NCBI GenBank assembly: GCA_030831135.1
Contig: JAURLR010000361.1
Location: 1-5,088, forward strand
Source: Alphaproteobacteria bacterium
GTDB lineage: Bacteria; Pseudomonadota; Alphaproteobacteria; UBA6615
Reading direction: 5' to 3'
DNA length: 5,088 nucleotides
Part shown: piece by piece, positions 1 to 4,330 of the stretch
How positions within the stretch are numbered: the first letter of the stretch is position 1
Layout of the letters: the number at the start of each line of letters is the position of its first letter
Translations under genes and position numbers: made by a program
The notes under the pieces: model-generated
Seen by the model: only the letters and a program-made list of their open reading frames with translations
What the model was told of the DNA's origin: nothing
Databases searched by the model: none

Positions 1-152
1 TCGCCGAAGACCTCGCGCAGGCGGGCCAGCGCATTGCTCATGCCGGGCTGGCTCATATCCATGCGAGTGGCAGCCCGCGTCACGCTGCCTTCAGCCAGCA
101 GGACATCAAGGCAACGCAGCAGATGCAGGTCAATCTTGCGATCTTCGATCAT
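1..152 (-). CDS. LysR-family transcriptional regulator, N-terminal part (cut by left window edge)
   Basis: Reading leftwards from an ATG at 152 gives 50 codons with no stop before the window ends. The peptide begins MIEDRKIDLHLLRCLDVL and continues with AEGSVTRAATRMDMSQPGMS followed by NALARLREVFG. This is the winged helix-turn-helix start of LysR regulators: a helix near residues 7-19, the SVTRAA helix near 23-30, and the recognition helix SQPGMSNALARLRE near 34-47. About 250 residues, including the effector-binding domain, lie outside the window. The next upstream ATG (160) meets a stop at once, so 152 is the best start, although no clear Shine-Dalgarno sequence precedes it. The gene is divergent from the first cupin gene with a 123-bp gap. 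Proteins of this family usually act on such a divergent neighbour and on themselves, so control of the tandem cupins is a reasonable inference. The effector is unknown. Confidence 0.9.
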   Translation of the reverse strand, partial: MIEDRKIDLHLLRCLDVLLAEGSVTRAATRMDMSQPGMSNALARLREVFG

Positions 153-275
153 GCGACCATTTTAGGCCTGAATGGGCGTATTCGCGCCGCTTTATTGTGG
201 AGGGTGGTCATTGCCGTCTTCAATAGGGCTAACAAAGCACGTCTGAATCAGGTGTGCGTTAACCGGAGGAAGCCC
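153..275. promoter_or_regulatory. Divergent intergenic control region between LysR gene and first cupin gene
   Basis: These 123 bp separate two divergent start codons and must hold both promoters. I see no convincing sigma-70 promoter; TTGTGG at 195-200 followed after 18 bp by TTCAAT is a weak candidate for the cupin direction. A T-N11-A sequence centred on AGGCCT (160-172) fits the loose LysR-box consensus and lies just ahead of the regulator's start, but such matches are common by chance. The strongest signal here is the dyad at 237-257, listed separately. A good Shine-Dalgarno sequence (CGGAGGA, 264-270) sets the cupin start. Confidence 0.45.
237..257. promoter_or_regulatory. 21-bp near-perfect inverted repeat upstream of first cupin (operator candidate)
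   Basis: Arms GCAC-GT-CTGA (237-246) and TCAG-GT-GTGC (248-257) are mirror images about A247. Eight of ten positions pair as Watson-Crick and the two central GT/GT positions would pair as G.T wobbles in RNA. The dyad ends 6 bp before the Shine-Dalgarno sequence of the cupin gene and 18 bp before its ATG. It could be a protein-binding operator, for the divergent LysR regulator or another factor, or an RNA hairpin in the 5' leader. The DNA symmetry is plain; the function is inference. Confidence 0.5.
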
Positions 276-830
276 ATGCCGATTGAAATCATTCGCCCCA
301 AGAAAGAAGATGTCCTGGCCTGTGTTGCCCGTTTCGACGAGCTGCCGCATACCGATGGCGGTCTGCCCGATGCGGCTGTTCCGGGGTTTCATCGGACCTT
401 CTACAACGTGCTCGGATTCCAGCAGCCCGAAGGGGAAGAGACCTATTCACCCAACGGTGATGAGGCCAAACCGTTCATCACCCATCTCACACCGGGCTTC
501 GGACTGGCCTATGTGGCCGCAAAACCGACCCAGGGCGTGATGATGCATGTCCATGACACGAACGAAACCTTTGTCGTCATGGAAGGCACCTGGAAGATGG
601 AATGGGAAGGCGATAACGGCAATGAGGAAGTCCTGCTCGACGAGAAGGACATCATCTCCTTTCCGCCGGGCATTCAGCGCCGCTTTGAATGCCAGAGCGC
701 GCGAGACGGTCAGGAAAAAGGTGTCCTTCTCGGTGTGATCGGCGGCGACCAGCCCGGCGCGGAATATTCGCCGGAATCGATCGCGCGGCTGACCGAGGCT
801 GGTTTGTGGCCCGCCGAAGACGCGGCGTGA
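276..830 (+). CDS. Cupin-domain protein, tandem copy 1
   Basis: 184 residues starting MPIEIIRPKKEDV. The reading frame is open further upstream, but the ATG at 276 has CGGAGGA five bases before it and aligns exactly with the start of the second copy, so the upstream extension is rejected. Residues 87-104 (GVMMHVHDTNETFVVMEG) are cupin motif 1, with metal-ligand candidates His91, His93 and Glu97. The second motif is recognisable near 125-136 (DIISFPPGIQRRFE), but Arg135 stands where the fourth ligand, a histidine, is expected. A conserved N-terminal extension of about 80 residues includes GFHRTF and SPNGDEAKP. There is no signal peptide or membrane segment, so it is probably cytoplasmic. Cupins include dioxygenases, isomerases and small-molecule binding proteins; nothing here fixes the substrate. 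It is about 70% identical to the gene at 1075-1629 and probably controlled by the divergent LysR regulator. Confidence 0.88.
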   Translation: MPIEIIRPKKEDVLACVARFDELPHTDGGLPDAAVPGFHRTFYNVLGFQQPEGEETYSPNGDEAKPFITHLTPGFGLAYVAAKPTQGVMMHVHDTNETFVVMEGTWKMEWEGDNGNEEVLLDEKDIISFPPGIQRRFECQSARDGQEKGVLLGVIGGDQPGAEYSPESIARLTEAGLWPAEDAA

Positions 831-867
831 CCGCGCTACGAAAACCGTCGATATCACCCCCGATGTG

Positions 868-1002
868 ATGGAAAAGCACATTGCGCGGGCGTCAAAACTG
901 GAGCGGATTGAAAATGAATATGCGCGGCGCGAAGGGGTTCCCCCCGAAACGCTGAGCATTGTTCACCGAACATGGGTGCAACGACGTTGCGCTATCTTGT
1001 GA
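868..1002 (+). CDS. Doubtful small ORF between the tandem cupins (44 aa)
   Basis: From ATG 868 the frame encodes 44 residues, MEKHIARASKLERIENEYAR, then REGVPPETLSIVHRTW and a short tail. It is helical and charge-rich, and looks more like real protein than a chance reading. The same frame is open back to 793 and adds the plausible stretch KTVDITPDV just before the ATG, so 868 may not be the true start. No Shine-Dalgarno sequence precedes 868. A GTG at 827 overlaps the first cupin's stop as GTGA and would join this frame only through a -1 shift at the AAAA run (841-844), giving 58 residues. It may be a translated small gene, the remnant of a larger gene, or chance. Two dyads overlap its 3' half. 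I recognise no family. Confidence 0.3.
   Translation: MEKHIARASKLERIENEYARREGVPPETLSIVHRTWVQRRCAIL
960..990. promoter_or_regulatory. Pair of adjacent 5-3-5 inverted repeats upstream of second cupin
   Basis: TGTTC-ACC-GAACA occupies 960-972 and GCAAC-GAC-GTTGC occupies 978-990. Both have perfect 5-bp arms and a 3-bp spacer, and their centres are 18 bp apart, nearly two helical turns. They lie 85-115 bp before the second cupin's ATG, just upstream of a weak promoter candidate (TTGTGA 997-1002, 18 bp, TAAAGT 1021-1026). The arrangement would suit cooperative binding of a dimeric regulator, but the two arm sequences differ and no known operator is matched. Confidence 0.35.
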
Positions 1003-1074
1003 TCCGCAGGCCGATAGACCTAAAGTTGATGATAAGAACGAACAACACGCGAACCAGATTAGTGGAGATGAAAA

Positions 1075-1629
1075 ATGCCAATTGAAGTGATCCGTCCGAA
1101 AAAGGAAGACGTTCTCAAATGCATCGCCCGCTATGATGAAATTACGGCCGTAGACGGTGGTTTGCCAGACCAACCCATTGAGGGCTTTCACCGCACGTTC
1201 CGCAACGCCATCGGCTTCACGCAGCCCGAAGGTGGGGAAGAAGTCTATTCTCCCATCGGTGACGAGGCGAAGCCGAAAATCTCCCATCTCAGCCCCGGAT
1301 TCGGGATCGGCTATGTCTCGGCCAAGCCCGGCCAGGGTGTGATGATGCATACCCACGACACCAACGAGACCTTTGTGGTGGTGGAAGGCACATGGATGTT
1401 TGAGTGGGAGGGCGACAACGGCAATGATCATGTGATTCTGAACGAGAAGGATATCGCGTCCTTTCCGGTCGGTATTCAGCGCCGTTTCGAATGCGTGAGC
1501 GCACGCGAGGGTGAGGAGAAGGGTACGATCATGGCGGTCATCGGTGGCGATGCCCCGTCGGCCGAATGGTCGCCGGAATCGGTCGAGCGGATGAAAGCGG
1601 CAGGTACGTGGCCTGAAGCTGCCGAATAG
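1075..1629 (+). CDS. Cupin-domain protein, tandem copy 2
   Basis: 184 residues starting MPIEVIRPKKEDV, with GGAG (1064-1067) seven bases before the ATG. It aligns with copy 1 over its full length with one inserted glycine near residue 54 and about 70% identity by hand. The cupin core is the best-conserved part: motif 1 GVMMHTHDTNETFVVVEG with His92, His94 and Glu98, then DIASFPVGIQRRFE with Arg136 in place of the usual histidine. Identity falls near residues 23-36 and at the C-terminus, which may reflect different partners or substrates. It has no signal peptide or membrane segment. The leader shares no obvious sequence with that of copy 1, so the two copies may be expressed separately. It converges on the PadR-like gene with 18 bp between stop codons; a CCGG-TTT-CCGG stem (1630-1640) there is too short to call a terminator. 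The reaction is unknown. Confidence 0.88.
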   Translation: MPIEVIRPKKEDVLKCIARYDEITAVDGGLPDQPIEGFHRTFRNAIGFTQPEGGEEVYSPIGDEAKPKISHLSPGFGIGYVSAKPGQGVMMHTHDTNETFVVVEGTWMFEWEGDNGNDHVILNEKDIASFPVGIQRRFECVSAREGEEKGTIMAVIGGDAPSAEWSPESVERMKAAGTWPEAAE

Positions 1630-1647
1630 CCGGTTTCCGGTCTGGCG

Positions 1648-2178
1648 TCAGCCGACCGTTTCCAGCCAGTTCAGGCGGTCTTCAATCTGGGCAAGTTCGA
1701 GGTCAAGCCAGGCATCGAACTTGCCCGGTTCCGTCCCGTAGCGCTGCTTCAAATCCATCAGGCGCGCGCGCTCGGTCTCGCTGATTTCCCGCATCCGTGT
1801 GATCTGGTCGTGGGAATCCTCGGCGCTGAGCAGGTGCAGGAAGCGCAATTTCAGGGCAAAGACCAGTTGCGACACCCCGTCGACCGGGCTGCGCACATTG
1901 GACACAAGCAGCACCCGCAATTCTTCCCGACCATCACCGGTCAGCTGCAGGGTCTCGTCCGACGGGTCGGGTTTTTCCGCGACCGGGGCCACAAGCCCTT
2001 CGGCGATCAGGACCTCGATCGAAGATCCCATCATATCCAGAGAAGGCCCCGCGATCCGGCTCGTGAATCCACGCACCTCACGGGCCAGTTCGGCATAGGT
2101 GTGGGGTTTCAGCGCAAGGGTCCCCAGCATGCAGAGGCGGATGGCCTCGCTCGGGATCAGGGTCTTGTCGCGATACAT
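1648..2178 (-). CDS. PadR-like transcriptional regulator downstream of hemA
   Basis: 176 residues from ATG 2178 (MYRDKTLIPSEAIRLCMLGT). The frame also opens at 2226 inside hemA, but that start would overlap hemA by 44 bp and add an unconvincing 16-residue leader, whereas 2178 begins 4 nt after the hemA TAA. Residues about 10-85 form a winged helix: IRLCMLGTLALKPHTYAEL, then SLDMMGSSIEVLIAEGLVAP, and the wing ending LTGDGREEL, which matches the PadR-type pattern LTxxGRxxL. Residues about 100-176 are helical and rich in charged and leucine residues (VFALKLRFLHLL, then DLELAQIEDRLNWLE), like the dimerising C-terminal helices of PadR proteins. There is no strong Shine-Dalgarno sequence, so translation is probably coupled to hemA. 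Co-transcription suggests a role in controlling tetrapyrrole supply, but its target and ligand are unknown. Another winged-helix family is possible. Confidence 0.75.
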   Translation of the reverse strand: MYRDKTLIPSEAIRLCMLGTLALKPHTYAELAREVRGFTSRIAGPSLDMMGSSIEVLIAEGLVAPVAEKPDPSDETLQLTGDGREELRVLLVSNVRSPVDGVSQLVFALKLRFLHLLSAEDSHDQITRMREISETERARLMDLKQRYGTEPGKFDAWLDLELAQIEDRLNWLETVG

Positions 2179-2182
2179 GGGC

Positions 2183-3394
2183 TTATGCCGCCGATCGCAG
2201 ATCCAGGCGGGTCCAGACATCTTCAAAGGCGGCGACGAGCCCGTCCATCATTGCGTCGTCATGCAGCGGGGTCGGGGCAATGCGCAGACGTTCGGTCCCG
2301 CGCGGGACCGTCGGATAGTTGATGGGCTGCACATAGATGCCATGTCGGTCGAGCAACTCGTCGCTGGCGATCTTGCACAGGCGTGCATCGCCCACGAATA
2401 CTGGCACGATATGGCTGACCGAGGGCATGACCTCCATGCCAGCGGCGGTTAGGCGAGACTTCAGGGTCGCGGCGCGTTCGTGATGACGTTCGCGGATCGA
2501 ATTGTCGGCTTTCAGAATCTGGATCGCCGTGCGCGCACCCGCGGCCACATGCGGGGGCAGGGAGGTCGAGAAAATGAACCCCGCACCGTTCGAGCGGACG
2601 AAGTCCACCAGATTGGCCGAGGCGGCGATATAGCCGCCCACATTGCCAAAGGCCTTGCCCAGCGTGCCCTGAATGATGTCGATGCGGTCCATCAGGCCAT
2701 CGCGTTCGGCCACTCCGGCGCCGCGCAGACCGTACATGCCCACGGCATGCACTTCGTCCAGATAGGTCAGCGCATTGTGCTTTTCGGCAACTTCGACGAT
2801 CTCTGCAATCGGCGCGATATCGCCATCCATCGAATAGACCGATTCGAACGCCACCAGCTTGGCGCGGTCCGGCGCGACACGGGACAGGATTTCATCGAGA
2901 TGATTGGCGTCGTTGTGGCGGAAGATCGCCTTTTCCGAACGACCGTGGCGAATGCCCTCGATCATGGAGTTGTGGTTGAGCGCGTCCGAGACCACCAGAC
3001 ATTTCGGCAACATTGACGCCAGCGTCGACAGCGCGGTCCAGTTGGCGACATAGCCCGAGGTGAACAACAGCGCGGCTTCTTTTTGATGCAGGTCCGCCAG
3101 TTCTTCCTCGAGCAGCACGTGATAATGGTTGGTGCCCGAAATGTTCCGTGTGCCGCCCGCGCCCGCGCCGCATTTTTCCAGCGTCTCGTGCATCGCGGCC
3201 AGAACTTCGGGGTGTTGTCCCATGCCCAGATAGTCGTTGGCACACCACACGACGATGTCCTGGGTCTTGCCGTCGACATGGCGCACCGCGCGCGGAAAAT
3301 CGCCCACCTTGCGTTCCAGGTCGGCGAACACACGGTATCGCCCCTCGGCGCGCAGGCCGCTCAGACTGTCTGCAAAATATTCTTCATAATCCAT
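2183..3394 (-). CDS. hemA: 5-aminolevulinate synthase
   Basis: 403 residues, the usual length for the bacterial enzyme. It is a PLP-dependent cytoplasmic homodimer that condenses glycine with succinyl-CoA to give 5-aminolevulinate, CO2 and CoA, the first step of the C4 pathway to haem and other tetrapyrroles. The sequence follows Rhodobacter ALAS closely from its N-terminus (EGRYRVF, Arg21 a likely substrate contact). Visible motifs are [10 protein letters not shown] (53-62), GGTRNISGT (80-88), [13 protein letters not shown] (139-151, His141 expected to stack on PLP), [10 protein letters not shown] (183-192), [10 protein letters not shown] (213-222, Asp213 for the pyridine nitrogen), GTLGKAFG (243-250, Lys247 the Schiff-base lysine) and [11 protein letters not shown] (361-371, carboxylate-binding arginine). 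No residue expected for catalysis is missing. I see no Cys-Pro haem-regulatory motif. The start is the ATG fitting the family N-terminus; its Shine-Dalgarno sequence is weak (TGGA, nine bases upstream). The PadR-like gene follows after 4 nt; the cupin upstream is on the same strand, 118 bp away. Confidence 0.97.
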   Translation of the reverse strand: MDYEEYFADSLSGLRAEGRYRVFADLERKVGDFPRAVRHVDGKTQDIVVWCANDYLGMGQHPEVLAAMHETLEKCGAGAGGTRNISGTNHYHVLLEEELADLHQKEAALLFTSGYVANWTALSTLASMLPKCLVVSDALNHNSMIEGIRHGRSEKAIFRHNDANHLDEILSRVAPDRAKLVAFESVYSMDGDIAPIAEIVEVAEKHNALTYLDEVHAVGMYGLRGAGVAERDGLMDRIDIIQGTLGKAFGNVGGYIAASANLVDFVRSNGAGFIFSTSLPPHVAAGARTAIQILKADNSIRERHHERAATLKSRLTAAGMEVMPSVSHIVPVFVGDARLCKIASDELLDRHGIYVQPINYPTVPRGTERLRIAPTPLHDDAMMDGLVAAFEDVWTRLDLRSAA

Positions 3395-3487
3395 CAGCCG
3401 GAATCCATTTGCCGGTCTCGACGGTGGGGCAAGCCGCCGACGCTCGATTTACGTGTGGAATATAGCAGCAAAGCCGCCAATTTCCAT
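3395..3487 (-). promoter_or_regulatory. Probable hemA leader and promoter region
   Basis: On the minus strand a good -10 hexamer TATATT lies at 3464-3459, about 65 bp before the hemA ATG, but no matching -35 TTGACA is seen at the right distance, so activator dependence or another sigma factor is possible. Two direct copies of GGCGGCTT (3478-3471 and 3438-3431) lie exactly 40 bp apart on either side of the -10. A five-codon ORF, ATG-GAT-TCC-GGC-TGA, at 3408-3394 shares one base with the hemA start (TGATG). Confidence 0.35.
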
Positions 3488-3488
3488 C

Positions 3489-3503
3489 GCGGCGGCTCGC
3501 CGC
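3489..3503 (-). terminator. GC-rich hairpin after the small cupin gene, weak terminator candidate
   Basis: GCGGCG-GCT-CGCCGC on the plus strand is a perfect 6-bp stem with a 3-base loop, 9 bp past the stop codon of the small cupin gene. No T-run follows on the minus strand, so intrinsic termination is doubtful. It may stabilise the transcript end or do nothing, and read-through into hemA remains possible. Confidence 0.25.
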
Positions 3504-3512
3504 ACGTGTTCG

Positions 3513-3935
3513 CTAGGCAGGCATGCCTGCGGGCGGGTCGCAGGGTTCGGTTTCCATCTTCGCCGGCATCGAAATCTCGATCAGGTCGAAAGTGTCCGAG
3601 GTGCCTGTCTCGTTGTGCGGCACACCACCCGGGATATAGATCGAATCCCCGGCAGCAAGGTGGACCGTACCGTCGGCAAAGGCCAGATCGAGCCAGCCTT
3701 CCAGCATGTAGACGAACTGGCCTTCGCATTTGTGGATATGCCAGCCCGTCGGCTCGACGAGACCCTGCTTGGCCCGGGTGATCTGCACCCGCATCTTGCC
3801 GTCGCTGGCCTCCTGGGTGCCCAGATCGATGTAATCAAAAAAATTGCGGCGCCCCTCGACGAATTGCGGCTCGTCCTTGCGGCGCACCTGATATCCCGGG
3901 GCGTCGTTGTCATTCATGACCACTGCTTCGCTCAT
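3513..3935 (-). CDS. Small single-domain cupin protein
   Basis: 140 residues starting MSEAVVMNDNDAPGYQVRRK. The frame is open back to 4091, but the ATG at 3935 has GGGAGA eight to nine bases upstream and the extra residues look like non-coding translation. The core is a compact Cupin_2-type barrel. Motif 1 is GWHIHKCEGQFVYMLEG (64-80) with His66 and His68, and Gln73 where glutamate is usual. Motif 2 is AAGDSIYIPGGVPHNE (94-109) with His107. Unlike the tandem cupins it keeps the second-motif histidine, so a His3-Gln metal site is plausible. It has no signal peptide or membrane segment. It is not detectably close to the tandem cupins outside the cupin motifs. It lies upstream of hemA on the same strand, 118 bp away, so the two could share a transcript. 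Its C-terminal codons contain a perfect 14-bp palindrome, GCAGGCATGCCTGC (3517-3530). The substrate is unknown. Confidence 0.85.
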   Translation of the reverse strand: MSEAVVMNDNDAPGYQVRRKDEPQFVEGRRNFFDYIDLGTQEASDGKMRVQITRAKQGLVEPTGWHIHKCEGQFVYMLEGWLDLAFADGTVHLAAGDSIYIPGGVPHNETGTSDTFDLIEISMPAKMETEPCDPPAGMPA

Positions 3936-4034
3936 AGCGCGTTCTCCCGTTGTTTTGTTTCTTGCCGGGATGTTAGCGCGGAAGTGGATCGGGCGTAAGG
4001 GGGCTTGGGGCGTGCCGAAACCACGTGTTCCGGG

Positions 4035-4077
4035 CATCCTTCGAGACGCTCCCCCTGCTCGCTCCTCAGGTTGAGGG
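4035..4077. repeat. Intergenic repeat of the CCTTCGAGACGC/CTCCTCAGG type
   Basis: The unit runs from ATCCTTCGAGACGCT to GCTCCTCAGGTTGAGG and resembles a short dispersed repeat common between genes in Rhizobiales and related alphaproteobacteria. Its right end is a small hairpin, CCTCA-GGT-TGAGG (4064-4076). The middle (CCCCCTGCTC) differs from the self-complementary centre usual in that family as I recall it, so this copy may be decayed. Confidence 0.55.
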
Positions 4078-4092
4078 CGGCTCCAAACCACG

Positions 4093-4180
4093 CGTCATGC
4101 CCGTACTTGTTGCGGGCATCCACGTCAGCGGGTCACGTGACACATCCACGTGGATGGCCGGATCAAGTCCGGCCATGACG
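4093..4180. repeat. 88-bp nested palindromic element (paired REP-like units)
   Basis: Two 33-bp arms, 4093-4125 and 4148-4180, are inverted copies matching at 28 of 33 positions. Each arm is itself a hairpin: ATGCCCG/CGGGCAT (4097-4103, 4113-4119) in the left, and ATGGCCGGA-TCAAG-TCCGGCCAT (4154-4176) in the right. The spacer carries a perfect palindrome, GTCACGTGAC (4132-4141), whose centre coincides with the centre of the whole element. A further perfect palindrome, ATCCACGTGGAT, covers 4144-4155. The type is widespread between genes in alphaproteobacteria; its role here is unknown. Confidence 0.75.
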
Positions 4181-4217
4181 GTAGTAGATATTTTTCAGGT
4201 ACCCAAACCGCAAAGTT

Positions 4218-4243
4218 CGTCATGCCCGGGCAGGCGGGTGTCC
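4218..4243. repeat. Partial or decayed third copy of the same repeat unit
   Basis: CGTCATGCCCG (4218-4228) repeats exactly the first 11 bases of the left arm at 4093, and GTGTCCA (4238-4244 region) recalls the GCATCCA end. The hairpin is reduced to CCCG/CGGG (4225-4228, 4235-4238). It has the same orientation as the left arm of the nested element. Confidence 0.5.
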
Positions 4244-4283
4244 ATTAACGCCGATATGCAATCAGGTCGCCGTCAGTGTTTAT

Positions 4284-4308
4284 GGGTTCCCGCCTTCGCG
4301 GGAACGAC
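4284..4308. repeat. GGTTCCCGC-CTTC-GCGGGAACGAC palindromic repeat
   Basis: A perfect 8-bp stem, GTTCCCGC (4286-4293) and GCGGGAAC (4298-4305), encloses the loop CTTC. This short palindrome recurs between genes in many alphaproteobacteria. It begins 25 bp past the aminotransferase stop on the minus strand, so it could protect or mark the end of that transcript, although no T-run follows to make it a classical terminator. Confidence 0.65.
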
Positions 4309-4330
4309 GCAGCGAGGTGAGGTCCAACCC

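Larger units (their letters stand above)
3936..4330. other. 395-bp non-coding gap filled by palindromic repeats
   Basis: This gap between the aminotransferase stop and the small cupin start has no credible gene. The first 100 bp (3936-4034) form the upstream region of the small cupin, with its Shine-Dalgarno sequence but no clear promoter. The rest holds four repeat units, listed separately, with non-repetitive stretches at 4181-4217 and 4244-4283. Open frames across it translate to phrases such as WMAGSSPAMT and VPAFAGTT, recurrent false ORFs produced by these repeats. Confidence 0.8.

Noticed and set aside
123..275. Upstream extension of the first cupin (51 residues)
   Set aside because: It overlaps the LysR gene, has no Shine-Dalgarno sequence, and the ATG at 276 has a strong one and matches the start of the paralogue.
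447..1431. Two minus-strand frames (447-959 and 892-1431) with similar His-rich stretches
   Set aside because: They are antisense shadows of the two cupins. Their resemblance only reflects the tandem duplication.
1630..1647. Bidirectional terminator between the second cupin and the PadR-like gene
   Set aside because: Only a 4-bp CCGG-TTT-CCGG stem is present, with no T-run.
2179..2226. Longer start for the PadR-like gene
   Set aside because: It would overlap hemA by 44 bp and add a cysteine- and arginine-rich leader unlike the family. ATG 2178 sits just after the hemA stop.
3465..3487. Sigma-54 promoter before hemA (TTGGCGGCTTTGCT)
   Set aside because: The GG to GC spacing is too short for the -24/-12 pattern.
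2480..3781. Long plus-strand frames opposite hemA and the small cupin
   Set aside because: They are antisense to strongly conserved coding sequence and are an artefact of GC-rich codon use.
3936..4091. Longer start for the small cupin (52 extra residues)
   Set aside because: The added part translates the repeat region, and ATG 3935 has a good Shine-Dalgarno sequence.
4093..4305. CRISPR array
   Set aside because: The repeats are inverted, imperfect and of different families, without regular unique spacers.
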